Below, piece after piece: positions 24,088-32,441 of a stretch of DNA of 64,000 bases. Position 1 is the stretch's first letter. Each line of letters opens with the position of its first letter. Location of the stretch: NCBI GenBank assembly GCA_002347565.1, contig DDXR01000058.1:33986-97985 (forward strand), given 5' to 3'. A model generated the notes under the pieces. That model did no database searches, was not told the origin of the DNA, and saw only the letters and a program-made list of their open reading frames with translations. A program made the translations under genes and the position numbers. This DNA is from a bacterium UBP2_UBA2255 (lineage in GTDB: Bacteria > Edwardsbacteria > AC1 > EtOH8).

Positions 24088-24848
24088 TCAGGACCGATCA
24101 GGCATCCCAAATCCAATTCCCAGAATGACCCCATTATCCTTCCGTGTATCGAAACCATACCCAAGATAGCACCGCAGTTTGCCAGACATCACGGTGGCCG
24201 TGACGGAATGCGGCAAGGGAAATGCCGAACGATACTGATAGGAAAACACCGCCATGCGTATCACACGGCAGTCAATACCGCAGGTGCAAGACCATACGCA
24301 ACGGTCCGCGGGCTGTTTTCGATATAGCTGGTATCTCCAATGGTTGGGCCGACCAGGTAATTGAACAATGCGATACCATATCCAACATGGGGGATAATGG
24401 TCGAACGCTTCCACTGCAGTCTTTTCCCAATCGTTACATGCGTCGAGTATATCGACTGATAACTCAATGACCCTCCCGTGAGCGTATCAAGTGTTCTCGT
24501 TGTTGATCGGTAGCTGATGCTCCACATGCTCGCTTGGCCGCCCAATTCAAAACGCCATCGCTGCCATTCCCATCGACCAGACAAGCCCAGTGTCGAGAGC
24601 ATGAAATCCCTATTCTCAAATAACCGCGTATCTTTGAACCGTTCTGAACAGGGGGCCGGCATGATTTTCAATGAGAACTCCACAGCATCATACGCTGGCC
24701 CTTGTGACACCGCGCGATCCGTTCCTTCTGATTGCTGATCATCGACCACACGATGGACACCAAGCCCCCCTGCCCATACGGACGGTGTTGCCAGAAGGAA
24801 GCTGTTTATTGCGATGATCGTTGCGACAAGGGCTGCGAAGCGATTCAC
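24088..24848 (-). pseudogene. outer-membrane beta-barrel-like gene split by a 2-nt frameshift
   Basis: The first frame runs from a GTG at 24848 (AAGGA upstream) to a TGA at 24261: signal peptide, then amphipathic strands (WRFELGGQASMWSISYRSTT, IIPHVGYGIALFNYLVGPT). At the CACAC run (24262-24266 plus strand; GTGTG on the coding strand) the reading continues naturally in another frame: FSYQYRSAFPLPHS, then GYGFDTRKDNGVILGIGFGM to a stop at 24088. Removing one TG would join them into about 250 residues ending in barrel strands. It is either a recent mutation, a phase-variable repeat or a sequencing error. Base composition is lower in GC than neighbours. Confidence 0.65.
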
Positions 24849-24852
24849 CGTG

Positions 24853-25653
24853 TTAATCCTTTCCCTTCTCCTTCACCCCCCAGAAGTGGTTGACCGGGCC
24901 GAAGCCGTGGCCCACCGGGTACGAGTAGCGGATGGCGCTGGTGATGAAGGTCTTGGCCCGGGCCACGGCCTGCTCCAGCGGCCGGCCGTTGGCCAGGAAC
25001 GCGGTGATGGCGGCCGAGAATGTGCAGCCCGTGCCGTGGGTGCTGTCGCCGGCGATGCGCTCGCCCTCGAACGTGGTGAACTTGGTGCCGTCGAACAGCA
25101 GGTCGACGGGCCGGCCCGGCAGGTGCCCGCCCTTGATCAGCACATGCTTGGGCCCCAGCACCGAGATCTTGACCGCCGCCTCCTTCATCTGGTCGATGGT
25201 CTCGATCTTCTTCAGCCCCGACAGCCGCACCGCCTCGTCGATGTTGGGCGTCGCCACGTGCGCCAGCGGCAGCAACAGCGCGACCAGCGCCTGCTCGGCG
25301 TCGGACCGCAGCAGGGGGTGCCCGCCCTTGGCGTACATCACCGGGTCCACCACCAGCGGCGCGATCCGGTACTTCCTGATGCCCGCCGCCACGGCCTCGA
25401 TGATCGGCCGCGAGAACAGCATCCCGGTCTTGGCCGCCTGGCAGCCGATGTCCTTCATCAGCACGAACAGCTGCTTGGTGACGAAGGCCGGCTTGACCTC
25501 GGACACGCCGAACACGCCCTGGGTGTTCTGCGCCGTCAGCGCGGTGATCACGCTGGTGCCGTAGACGCCGCAGGCGGCGAACGTCTTGAGGTCGGCCTGG
25601 ATCCCGGCGCCGGCGCCGGAGTCCGAGCCCGCGATGGTGAGCGCGATCTTCAT
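24853..25653 (-). CDS. thiD: hydroxymethylpyrimidine/phosphomethylpyrimidine kinase
   Basis: Phosphorylates HMP and HMP-P in thiamine synthesis. 266 residues, normal length. IAGSDSGAGAGIQADLKTF opens the protein; VFGVSEVKPAFVTKQL, VVDPVMYAKGGHPLLRSDA, TPNIDEAVRLSGL and DSTHGTGCTFSAAITAFLANG (ATP and anion-hole site) are all conserved. No TPP riboswitch is visible in the 21 bp between it and the PHP gene. It is probably cotranscribed with that gene. Confidence 0.95.
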   Translation of the reverse strand: MKIALTIAGSDSGAGAGIQADLKTFAACGVYGTSVITALTAQNTQGVFGVSEVKPAFVTKQLFVLMKDIGCQAAKTGMLFSRPIIEAVAAGIRKYRIAPLVVDPVMYAKGGHPLLRSDAEQALVALLLPLAHVATPNIDEAVRLSGLKKIETIDQMKEAAVKISVLGPKHVLIKGGHLPGRPVDLLFDGTKFTTFEGERIAGDSTHGTGCTFSAAITAFLANGRPLEQAVARAKTFITSAIRYSYPVGHGFGPVNHFWGVKEKGKD

Positions 25654-25674
25654 GTCCCTGCTATCCAGTATTCT

Positions 25675-26454
25675 CTATTCAGTGTCCAGCATTGCGCGGA
25701 CCTCGGAGAACGCGTACCCGACGTGTTCCGGCGAATGCGCGTCGCTGCCCAGCACCAGCTTGTCCCCGCCCAGCGCGAGGTATTGGCGGGCCACGGCGAG
25801 CGACGGGTACGGCTCGCCCGGTTCCTGCCGCAGGCCCGAGGTGTTCAGCTCCAGGTGCATCCCCGCCGCGGTCACGGACCCGAGGATCCGCGACAGCTGC
25901 GGCGCGAACAGGTCCCGGTCCAACGGACCGTAATACCGGTGGCCGTAGCGTTTGCAGAGGTCGAGGTGCCCCAGGCATTCGAACAGCCCGCTGGCCGCCA
26001 GCCGCTCGACCTCGTCGAGGTAGGCGCCGTACGCCTGGCGCTGGCCGCGGGTCGCGAAATACCGTTCCCGCTGCTCCGGCCGCGAGATGTCATCCGGACC
26101 GACCAGGTGCACCGACCCGATCACCCAGTCGAACCGCCCGGCGCGGATGAACTCCCGGATCGCGTCCTCGTACTGCGGCTGGTAGGTGATCTCCACGCCC
26201 TTGAAAACCCGAATATCGAATATCGAATTTCGAATGTGCGCGATCGAGGCATCGATCGCGACGGTGTCGTAGAAGCCGAAGCCCTGGTCGGCCGGGTCGA
26301 AGTCGACGTGCTCGGCCAGGACGACGGCCGAGAGGCCCCTGGCCCGCGCGGCCCGGACCGCGTCGGCCGGGGCCATGTCCGAGTCGCAGGAGTGCCGGGT
26401 GTGGACGTGGGCGTCGATGGCGCCGACGGGAAAGCGCGGGATGTCGGGATGCAC
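25675..26454 (-). CDS. PHP-domain phosphatase (HisJ-like)
   Basis: 259 residues from a GTG at 26454, 13 nt after the preceding stop; an upstream extension of the frame lies inside that gene and is rejected. Metal-binding PHP motifs are DAHVHTRHSCDSDM (residues about 12-25), LAEHVDF, VIGSVHLV and LGSDAHSPEHVG. This order fits histidinol-phosphatases of the HisJ type, though no other his genes are nearby. Residues encoded at 26210-26236 (RNSIFDIRVF) derive from a short repeated DNA sequence inserted in frame, and the last codons run into another repeat-like tract. Confidence 0.88.
   Translation of the reverse strand: MHPDIPRFPVGAIDAHVHTRHSCDSDMAPADAVRAARARGLSAVVLAEHVDFDPADQGFGFYDTVAIDASIAHIRNSIFDIRVFKGVEITYQPQYEDAIREFIRAGRFDWVIGSVHLVGPDDISRPEQRERYFATRGQRQAYGAYLDEVERLAASGLFECLGHLDLCKRYGHRYYGPLDRDLFAPQLSRILGSVTAAGMHLELNTSGLRQEPGEPYPSLAVARQYLALGGDKLVLGSDAHSPEHVGYAFSEVRAMLDTE
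26210..26236. repeat. CGAATAT/CGAATTT repeat inserted in frame in the PHP gene
   Basis: Four tandem 7-8 bp units (CGAATAT, CGAATAT, CGAATTT, CGAATG) lie inside a conserved enzyme gene without breaking the frame. They encode RNSIFDIRVF on the minus strand. Confidence 0.6.
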
Positions 26455-26467
26455 GGGCCCGGCCCGG

Positions 26468-28297
26468 TCAGCTGGCGATCCGGCCCGGGCCCCGGTGCTC
26501 GGCCTCGGCCAGCTTGATCTTGGCCTCCAGGATCCGCTTGTCCGGGTCGTCGGTCCGGGCTTCATCGGTCAGCCCCATGCTGATGCTCACCGCCAAAGAG
26601 GAGTGGACCCGTTGCCAGTCGTGGCGGACGATCACCTTCTGCAGGCGCTCGCAGACCGCCAGGGCCCGGCGGCTGGCGGTCTCGGGGAAGGCGAGCACGA
26701 AGGTATGGTCGTCGTACCGTCCCACCACGTCCACCAGCCGCAGGTTCTCGCGGAAGATGCGGGACAGCGTCTTGATCACCTGTTCCAGCCGGGGCGCCGG
26801 CAGCCGGCCGGCCAGCGCGCCATAACCGTCGATCTCGGCCATGGCCACGGTCAGCGGCGTCTGGTAGCGCCGGGACCGGGAGATCTCCAGCTTCATCTTG
26901 TCGTGCAACGCCCGCCGGTTGTACAGCCCCGACTGCGGCTCCTCGGTGACCATGCCCTCCAGCCGGACGTTCTGGTCCGCCAGCCGGCGCAGCAGCTGCT
27001 CCTTCTCCTCGTCGGCGGCGCTGATTTTGGCGTTGAGGTCGGCCAGCTCCCGATTGGCGCGCTCCAGCTCCTCGTTGCGGCGGCGCAGGAACTCGGCCTC
27101 CTTCTGGTACTTGCCGACCTCGCACTGCGCCTGCAGGTTGCGCATCTTCCGCTGGTATTCGTCGCTGAAGATCGCCTTCTCCTCGGCCGTGTACTGTTCG
27201 TGGAATTCCAGCGCCTCGCGGTACTTCTCCCACCGCTTGTGGACATCGCACATCACCCGGTAGGCCCGCAGCAGCAGCTCGCCGGCCTTGATGCGCTCGG
27301 CGATTTCCAGCCCGCGCCGCAGGGGGCGGATGCAGTCGTGGAACGTTTTGGTCTGGGCGTACAGTTCGCCCAGGCAGATCAGGTTCTCGGCAATGTTGGC
27401 CTGCTCGTCGATCTCTTCGGCGATCGCCAGGCTCTGCCGGAAGTGCTCCTCGGCCTGCTGGTTCTGGAACAGGCTGAAGCAGACGGTGCCGATGTTGGTG
27501 AGGATGGCGGCCTCGGCCTCGCGGTAGCCCTGGGCCCGGGCCACGGCCAGGCTCTTGTGGTAGCACTGCAGCGCGTTCTGGTATTCGCGCCGCTTCTCGT
27601 AGATGCCGCCGATGTTGCTGAGCGCGAAGCCCTGCCGGGCGTCCCCGGCTTGCTCGAACAGCTCCTGGCTGCGGCGGAAGTGGTCCAGCGCCATGGCGTA
27701 GTTCTGCATCCGCTCGTAGATGCCGCCGATGTTCATCAGGGTTGCGGCCTCGCCCATCGGATCGTCCGCCTCCCGCTTCAGCGCCAGGCTCTTCTCGAAG
27801 TACTCCAGGGCCGTGCCGTAATCGGCGATCACCGTGTAGTCTGCGCCCAGGTTGTTGTAGATGGTCGCCAGCCCGTGGGGGTCGCGGGCCTCCTGCCACA
27901 GCTTGAGGCTCTTGAGGTGGTGGATCAGCGCCTGGGTGTGCTCGCCGGTCTTCAGCAGCGCCGATCCCAGCACGTTGTGGGCGTTGGCCTGTCCGGTGAT
28001 GTCGCGCAGCTGTGTGAAGATCCGCAGGGCCTCCTGGCCGCGGGCCACGGCCAGGGGATAGTCGCCGTGCCAGAAATGGCACATCGCCTCGGACCACAGC
28101 CCGCCGGCCAGGCCCGTGGTGTGGCCGACCGCCTGCGCCAGCTTCTGCGCGTCCATCGCCAGCGCCATCGCCTTCTTGGAATCGACGTTGAGGTAGCGGT
28201 GGGCCAGCTCGTTGAACAGGTCGACCCGCTGGCGGTCGCCCTCGGCCCCGGCCGGCAGCTGTCCCAGCTTGCCCTCGAGTTCCTTGATCTGCTTCAT
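26468..28297 (-). CDS. TPR protein with degenerate C-terminal GGDEF domain
   Basis: 609 residues from the ATG at 28297. Residues about 15-370 are some nine TPR/Sel-type repeats (YNNLGADYTVIADYGTALEY, LMNIGGIYERMQNYAMALDH, LSNIGGIYEKRREYQNALQC). A coiled coil (about 380-460) links to a GGDEF fold: SGLYNRRALHDKM, then LTVAMAEIDGYGAL and VGRYDDHTFVLAFPET. The catalytic GG(D/E)EF is replaced by RYDDH, so diguanylate cyclase activity is unlikely; it may bind GTP or c-di-GMP, or act only as a scaffold. No transmembrane segment, so cytoplasmic. Confidence 0.85.
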   Translation of the reverse strand: MKQIKELEGKLGQLPAGAEGDRQRVDLFNELAHRYLNVDSKKAMALAMDAQKLAQAVGHTTGLAGGLWSEAMCHFWHGDYPLAVARGQEALRIFTQLRDITGQANAHNVLGSALLKTGEHTQALIHHLKSLKLWQEARDPHGLATIYNNLGADYTVIADYGTALEYFEKSLALKREADDPMGEAATLMNIGGIYERMQNYAMALDHFRRSQELFEQAGDARQGFALSNIGGIYEKRREYQNALQCYHKSLAVARAQGYREAEAAILTNIGTVCFSLFQNQQAEEHFRQSLAIAEEIDEQANIAENLICLGELYAQTKTFHDCIRPLRRGLEIAERIKAGELLLRAYRVMCDVHKRWEKYREALEFHEQYTAEEKAIFSDEYQRKMRNLQAQCEVGKYQKEAEFLRRRNEELERANRELADLNAKISAADEEKEQLLRRLADQNVRLEGMVTEEPQSGLYNRRALHDKMKLEISRSRRYQTPLTVAMAEIDGYGALAGRLPAPRLEQVIKTLSRIFRENLRLVDVVGRYDDHTFVLAFPETASRRALAVCERLQKVIVRHDWQRVHSSLAVSISMGLTDEARTDDPDKRILEAKIKLAEAEHRGPGRIAS

Positions 28298-28352
28298 GGC
28301 GCGATGCGGTTGTTGGCGGTTGGATTGGCGATCCGATCGGGACGCGCCCTCG

Positions 28353-28595
28353 TCAGCCGATGAGCAACAGCGCAACCCACGGCACGACGTTCAGCACGAA
28401 GACCAGTACCTTGTAGGTTCCCAGCAGCCGGTAGATCTCGACGTTGAACGTCTCGCGGGGCATGGGGTACCATTTGCCGTGGGCCTTGTAGATGAGGTCG
28501 GCGGCGACCAGCCACAGCAGGAACACGAGGGCCATCAGCCCTGCGTTCAGGATGGTGCACCACATGAAAAACCTCGCCAGCAGTTGTGTATCCAT
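28353..28595 (-). CDS. small membrane protein, DUF6868-like
   Basis: 80 residues with two hydrophobic helices (about 14-35 and 58-78) separated by a basic-aromatic loop KAHGKWYPMPRETFNVEIY. The MWCTILNAGLMALVFLLW and FNVEIYRLLGTYKVLVFVLN segments are those of DUF6868 proteins. It is predicted to sit in the inner membrane; function is unknown. It is separated from the serpin by about 100 bp and from the TPR-GGDEF gene by 55 bp, all on one strand. Confidence 0.8.
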   Translation of the reverse strand: MDTQLLARFFMWCTILNAGLMALVFLLWLVAADLIYKAHGKWYPMPRETFNVEIYRLLGTYKVLVFVLNVVPWVALLLIG

Positions 28596-28694
28596 GTCCC
28601 CTCCCTTTTTACGATTGCAGGTCTTCGCCGTTGTTTACCCGGCAACACAGGCCATAGAGCCTGTTCCGTTGGCGAAGGCGCAGGAACGAAGAAG

Positions 28695-29906
28695 TCACTT
28701 CGGCTCGTTGATCGCCCCCAGGAACAGCACTGTCCCGGTCTCGCCGTCGGCGATCGCCATCAGGAACGGGTGGTCGACGATCATCTCGAACGGCGGCGGC
28801 CCGGGCCGCACCGAGGTGAACTTGACGCCGACCGACGTCACCGCCGCGGCCTCGGTGCCCTCCTCGTCGACCACGACCACCGCCTTGTGCAGCACCTCGT
28901 CGATGCACAGCCCGGCCGGGGCCATGCCCGTGAAGTCCGCCCCGCCGCCGAAGGCCCGCTTCATCCCCAGCCTGGTCAGCGCCGGCACCAGGTCCTGGAA
29001 GAAGTCGGCCTTGAAGCGCGGCAGCCGCAGCTGGCCCTTCTGCTTCGAGAAAGCCGCCAGCCACTGCGTCCAATGGGCCTCGTCCAGCGTCTTCAGGAAT
29101 GAACCGAGGCCGTCCTGCTTATCGGGCAAGAAGACGTACATGGCGAAGCGGCCCTCGCCATAGGGCAGCCGCACCGCCTGGAACCCGTCGCCCTTCAGGT
29201 ACTGGAACTCCCCGTCCTGCCGCATGAACGGCAGCCGCCGCGCCGCGCCGCCCGGCGGGAAGAAGTCGCGGTCCTCGGTCAGCGACTTGTCGAACTGCCG
29301 CTGCCAGCGGCCCTTGAAGTAGATGGCGTTGATCAGGTACAGCGCCGCGTTGCCCGGGATCCGGTCCAGGATCCTGTCGATCATGCCGTTGGTCTTCTCT
29401 TTGACCCAGCCGTTGATGGTCTTCAGCGCCGCCGGGTCCCCGAAGTCGAGCTCGGCCGCCCGGCCGCCGAAGTCGCGCTCCACCAACGTTTGGTACTCCT
29501 TCCTGATCGGCAGGCCCCGGCGCAGCCACAGCGAGTTGGCGATGTCGAATCGCGCCATGCTGTCGGCCGAGGCCAGCGCCCGGCCCAGCGCCGCCGCGCC
29601 CTTCACCGCGCCCGCCGGCGGCAGGCGCATCACCGAGGCCATCTCGTCGGCGGTCTTGCCCTTCGCCCCGGCCCAGGCCATGGTCAGCGCGGTGTGGATG
29701 CTGTAGGGCGAGATGAAGGTGTTGTCGCCCGTCCTCGACGAGGCCAGCTCCCGGAACAGGTCGAACCCCAGCCGGTTCGCCGCCTCGGGCATCGTCGCCG
29801 CGGCGACCGCGGGATCGGATGCCGCCTGTTTCTTCTTGGCCATGGCCTCGGCTTGAACGCCGACGGCCAGCAGCGCCGCGACCAGCAGCCAGTGGATCGT
29901 TTTCAT
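28695..29906 (-). CDS. secreted serpin (serine protease inhibitor)
   Basis: 403 residues from the ATG at 29906 (GGAG upstream) with a signal peptide of about 26 residues. The serpin core is complete: NTFISPYSIHTALTMAWAGA, LINAIYFKGRWQRQFDKS, LPRFKADFFQDLVPAL, HKAVVVVDEEGTEAAAVT and VDHPFLMAIADGETGTVLFL. The hinge EEGTEAAAVT (about residues 346-356) with small residues predicts an inhibitory serpin. The scissile region (VGVKFTSVRPGPPP) does not identify the target safely. It would protect the envelope from host, prey or self proteases; the two large secreted enzymes in the window are possible partners only by proximity. Confidence 0.95.
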   Translation of the reverse strand: MKTIHWLLVAALLAVGVQAEAMAKKKQAASDPAVAAATMPEAANRLGFDLFRELASSRTGDNTFISPYSIHTALTMAWAGAKGKTADEMASVMRLPPAGAVKGAAALGRALASADSMARFDIANSLWLRRGLPIRKEYQTLVERDFGGRAAELDFGDPAALKTINGWVKEKTNGMIDRILDRIPGNAALYLINAIYFKGRWQRQFDKSLTEDRDFFPPGGAARRLPFMRQDGEFQYLKGDGFQAVRLPYGEGRFAMYVFLPDKQDGLGSFLKTLDEAHWTQWLAAFSKQKGQLRLPRFKADFFQDLVPALTRLGMKRAFGGGADFTGMAPAGLCIDEVLHKAVVVVDEEGTEAAAVTSVGVKFTSVRPGPPPFEMIVDHPFLMAIADGETGTVLFLGAINEPK

Positions 29907-29942
29907 GGATTTCTCCAGAGCTGACATTGGACCTAACCCCTG

Positions 29943-29965
29943 CCCCTTCCCGCTGCGGGAAGGGG
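29943..29965. repeat. CCCCTTCCCG/CGGGAAGGGG inverted repeat
   Basis: A perfect 10-bp inverted repeat with a 3-nt loop, bordered by AACCC/GGTT sequence in the gap between the phosphohexomutase and serpin genes. It looks like a dispersed repeat and could also slow transcription out of the mutase gene; there is no T run. Confidence 0.55.
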
Positions 29966-29977
29966 AACGCGGTTGGG

Positions 29978-31324
29978 TCACCCCCGGATGATCGCCAGCA
30001 GTTCGCGCCGCTTCTCGTCCAGCAGCGCCTCGCCCGCCGCCTCGATGTTGAGCCGCAGCAGCGGCTCGGTGTTGGACGGCCGGATATTGGCCCACCAGTC
30101 GGGGTACGAGATGGTCAGCCCGTCCAGCAGGTCCAACTGCGCGCCCTTGTTCCGGTAGATCTCCTCGAGCTGCTCCAGCTTGGCCTTGATGTCGGCGACC
30201 GTGCTGTTGGTCTCGGGGATGCGGTGGTAGCGGTCGATCTCGGAGACGAGCTTGGACAGCGGCTTGGCCTCCTCGCTGATCAGCTGCCAGCACACCAGGA
30301 ACGCGATCAGGCCCGAGTCCGCGAACCAGAAGTCGCGGAAGTAGAAGTGCCCCGAGTGCTCGCCCCCGAAGATGGCGTCATGCTGGCGCATCAGCGGCTT
30401 GATCAGGGCGTGGCCCACCTTGCTGCGCAGCGGCTTCCCGCCGTACTGTTCGACGGCCTCCCTGACGCAGCGCGAGCAGATGGCGTTGTAGAGGATGGTC
30501 GAGCCGGGGTTCTTCATCAGCATCATCTTGGCCACCAGCGCCGCCACGTCCGAGCCGGCCAGGCCCCGACCCCGCTCGTCGATCAGGAACATCCGGTCGG
30601 CGTCGCCGTCGAAGGCCACGCCCATGTCACATTTGTCTGACACCACCTTGTCCTGCAGGGCCTCGATGTTCTCGGGCTCGATCGGGCTGGCCGGGTGGTT
30701 GGGGAACTCGCCGTCCAGCTCGAAGAACAGCGGCACCAGCGTGCCGGGCACTTTCTTGAACAGCGCGGCCACGGTCTTCCCCGCCATGCCGTTGCCGGCG
30801 TCCACCGCAATCCTGTACGGTTTCAATTTCGTGACATCGACGAAGGTCAAACAGTAATCGATATACTCTTCGTCAATGTTTTTTTGAACGACCTTGCCTT
30901 TCGTTTTCTGACTTCTCAGTTCGTTATTGTTGACCAAGTCGCGCATCTGCGTCAGACCCTCGTCGCCGGACAGCGGCACCGCGTCCTTTTTGCAGATCTT
31001 GAGGCCGTTGTACTCCTTGGGATTGTGGCTGGCGGTGATCATCACGCCGGCATCGTAGCCGTACTTGCCGACCGCGAAGTACAGCCCGTCGGTCGACACC
31101 AGGCCGATGTCGACCACGTCCGCGCCCTGCATGGTGACGCCCTCGGCCAGGGCTTCGAACAGCGGCTGGGACGAGGTCCGCATGTCGCGGCCGATCACGA
31201 CCTGCCGGCACTTGAGGTACTCGACCAGCGCCCGGCCCAGGTCGCGGGCCTGGGCCTCGTCCAGCTCCGTTGGATAGACGCCGCGGATGTCGTAGGCCTT
31301 GACGATCTTGGGATTGATGGGCAT
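29978..31324 (-). CDS. phosphomannomutase/phosphoglucomutase
   Basis: 448 residues, alpha-D-phosphohexomutase family, interconverting hexose 1- and 6-phosphates for sugar-nucleotide supply. VKAYDIRGVYPTELD opens the protein; GVMITASHNPKEYNGLKI carries the phosphoserine (TASHNP). GVAFDGDADRMFLID is the metal loop, GGEHSGHFYF the sugar-specificity loop and RPSNTEPLLRLNIEA the phosphate site. GAGG lies 8 nt before the ATG. A segment around residue 135 (NNNELRSQKTKGKVVQ) looks like an insert of repeat-derived codons. It has its own promoter, divergent from the RiPP operon. Confidence 0.94.
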   Translation of the reverse strand: MPINPKIVKAYDIRGVYPTELDEAQARDLGRALVEYLKCRQVVIGRDMRTSSQPLFEALAEGVTMQGADVVDIGLVSTDGLYFAVGKYGYDAGVMITASHNPKEYNGLKICKKDAVPLSGDEGLTQMRDLVNNNELRSQKTKGKVVQKNIDEEYIDYCLTFVDVTKLKPYRIAVDAGNGMAGKTVAALFKKVPGTLVPLFFELDGEFPNHPASPIEPENIEALQDKVVSDKCDMGVAFDGDADRMFLIDERGRGLAGSDVAALVAKMMLMKNPGSTILYNAICSRCVREAVEQYGGKPLRSKVGHALIKPLMRQHDAIFGGEHSGHFYFRDFWFADSGLIAFLVCWQLISEEAKPLSKLVSEIDRYHRIPETNSTVADIKAKLEQLEEIYRNKGAQLDLLDGLTISYPDWWANIRPSNTEPLLRLNIEAAGEALLDEKRRELLAIIRG

Positions 31325-31374
31325 GTCGCACCTCGGAAAACGTTGAGAAAAGGTCGGGACGAGGACAATGGATA

Positions 31375-31404
31375 AGTTTACCCCTCATCATATAGCAAAG
31401 TCAA
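31375..31404 (-). promoter_or_regulatory. promoter of the phosphohexomutase gene
   Basis: On the minus strand TTGACT (31404-31399), an 18-nt spacer and TAAACT (31380-31375), about 50 nt before the ATG. It is back-to-back with the RiPP operon promoter. Confidence 0.6.
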
Positions 31405-31441
31405 GCACAAAGCGACGGTTCCGTCAAAACACGCTATCTTA

Positions 31442-31470
31442 TTGCAATTCCAACGCCGGCATGGTATGAT
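31442..31470 (+). promoter_or_regulatory. promoter of the RiPP biosynthetic operon
   Basis: TTGCAA (31442-31447), a 17-nt spacer and TATGAT (31465-31470), with the same GGTATGATT context as the promoter at 13.06 kb. Transcription should start near 31477, about 45 nt before the first gene. Confidence 0.65.
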
Positions 31471-31523
31471 TCTTTTCGTCCTCCCGATCAGCATCGAATT
31501 GAGCTTTGCGTCTTCGTGTCTTG

Positions 31524-32441
31524 GTGTTGAAAAATATCAGATACTACTCCGTCGGCGGCATCACGCTGGAGGTGCGGTCGGACCTGCCGGTCACGGACCG
31601 CACATTCGCCCCCGCGCTTCGGTTGTTCGAGGTCGCGCGCCCGGGCAGGGACAGGGTGCGCGTCCGCCTGCATTTCTCATTGCCCTTGCCAAAGGATGTT
31701 TCCCGCGGGACGGAAGTATACAGGAAACCGCCCTGGTCCATCGTTAAGACCCGCAAGGACTGGGTGTACCAAGGCATCTCCAAAATAGGACTAAAACAGT
31801 CTCATTTAATCGCTTGGTTCAACGCCAGTCACACTCAGGGCGACATCTACGTTCCTAGCGACGCGGTGTTCCGGGCGGGCGGCCTGGGTGCGCTGACCCT
31901 GTTCCCCACCGACCAGATCCTGCTGGCCCGGCTGCTGGCGGCGCGCGGCGGCGCCCTGCTCCACTCGGCCGGCGTGGTCATGCGGCGGAAGGGCCTGCTG
32001 TTCCTGGGTCATTCGTCGGCCGGAAAATCGACCATGTGCGGCATGCTGGCCCCGCACGCCGAGGTTCTGTGCGACGATCGCAACATCGTCCGCGCCGAGG
32101 GCCGGCGTTTCCGGCTCTACGGCACGTGGAGCCACGGCACATTCCCGCGGGTGTCCGCCGCCCACGCGCCGCTGAACGCTCTGTTCTTCCTCAGGCAGTC
32201 CCGCCGCAACCGGGCGACCCGGATCCCCGACCGGGCGCAGGTCCTGAAACGCCTGCTGCCGCTGGTGGTGAAGCCGCTGGCCACGGCCGACTGGTGGGAG
32301 CGGACGCTGGACGCGCTGCAGTCGCTGGCGGCGCGCATCCCGGCGTACGAGCTGGAGTTCGACGAAAGCGGGAAGATCGTGAAAACGCTTGATACGATGG
32401 TATCAGGCGGGAAGAGCGCCCGGAAAGCAGGGGTCCGGTGA
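31524..32441 (+). CDS. HPr-kinase-like P-loop protein of RiPP locus
   Basis: 305 residues from GTG 31524; TTG codons at 31506, 31521 and 31527 are equally possible because a repeat covers the start. The N-terminal half is beta-rich. The C-terminal half has LHSAGVVMRRKGLLFLG, a Walker A at residues 162-170 (GHSSAGKST), and LCDDRNIVRAEGRRFRLYG. This is the HprK-like serine-kinase fold common in lasso-peptide, PqqD-linked and other RiPP loci, where it may phosphorylate precursor or partner. The stop overlaps the first radical SAM gene (GTGA), so it is the first gene of the operon. Confidence 0.85.
   Translation: MLKNIRYYSVGGITLEVRSDLPVTDRTFAPALRLFEVARPGRDRVRVRLHFSLPLPKDVSRGTEVYRKPPWSIVKTRKDWVYQGISKIGLKQSHLIAWFNASHTQGDIYVPSDAVFRAGGLGALTLFPTDQILLARLLAARGGALLHSAGVVMRRKGLLFLGHSSAGKSTMCGMLAPHAEVLCDDRNIVRAEGRRFRLYGTWSHGTFPRVSAAHAPLNALFFLRQSRRNRATRIPDRAQVLKRLLPLVVKPLATADWWERTLDALQSLAARIPAYELEFDESGKIVKTLDTMVSGGKSARKAGVR

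Noticed and set aside
25654..25674. TPP riboswitch before thiD
   Set aside because: The gap is only 21 bp and consists of repeat-like sequence; no THI-box motif.
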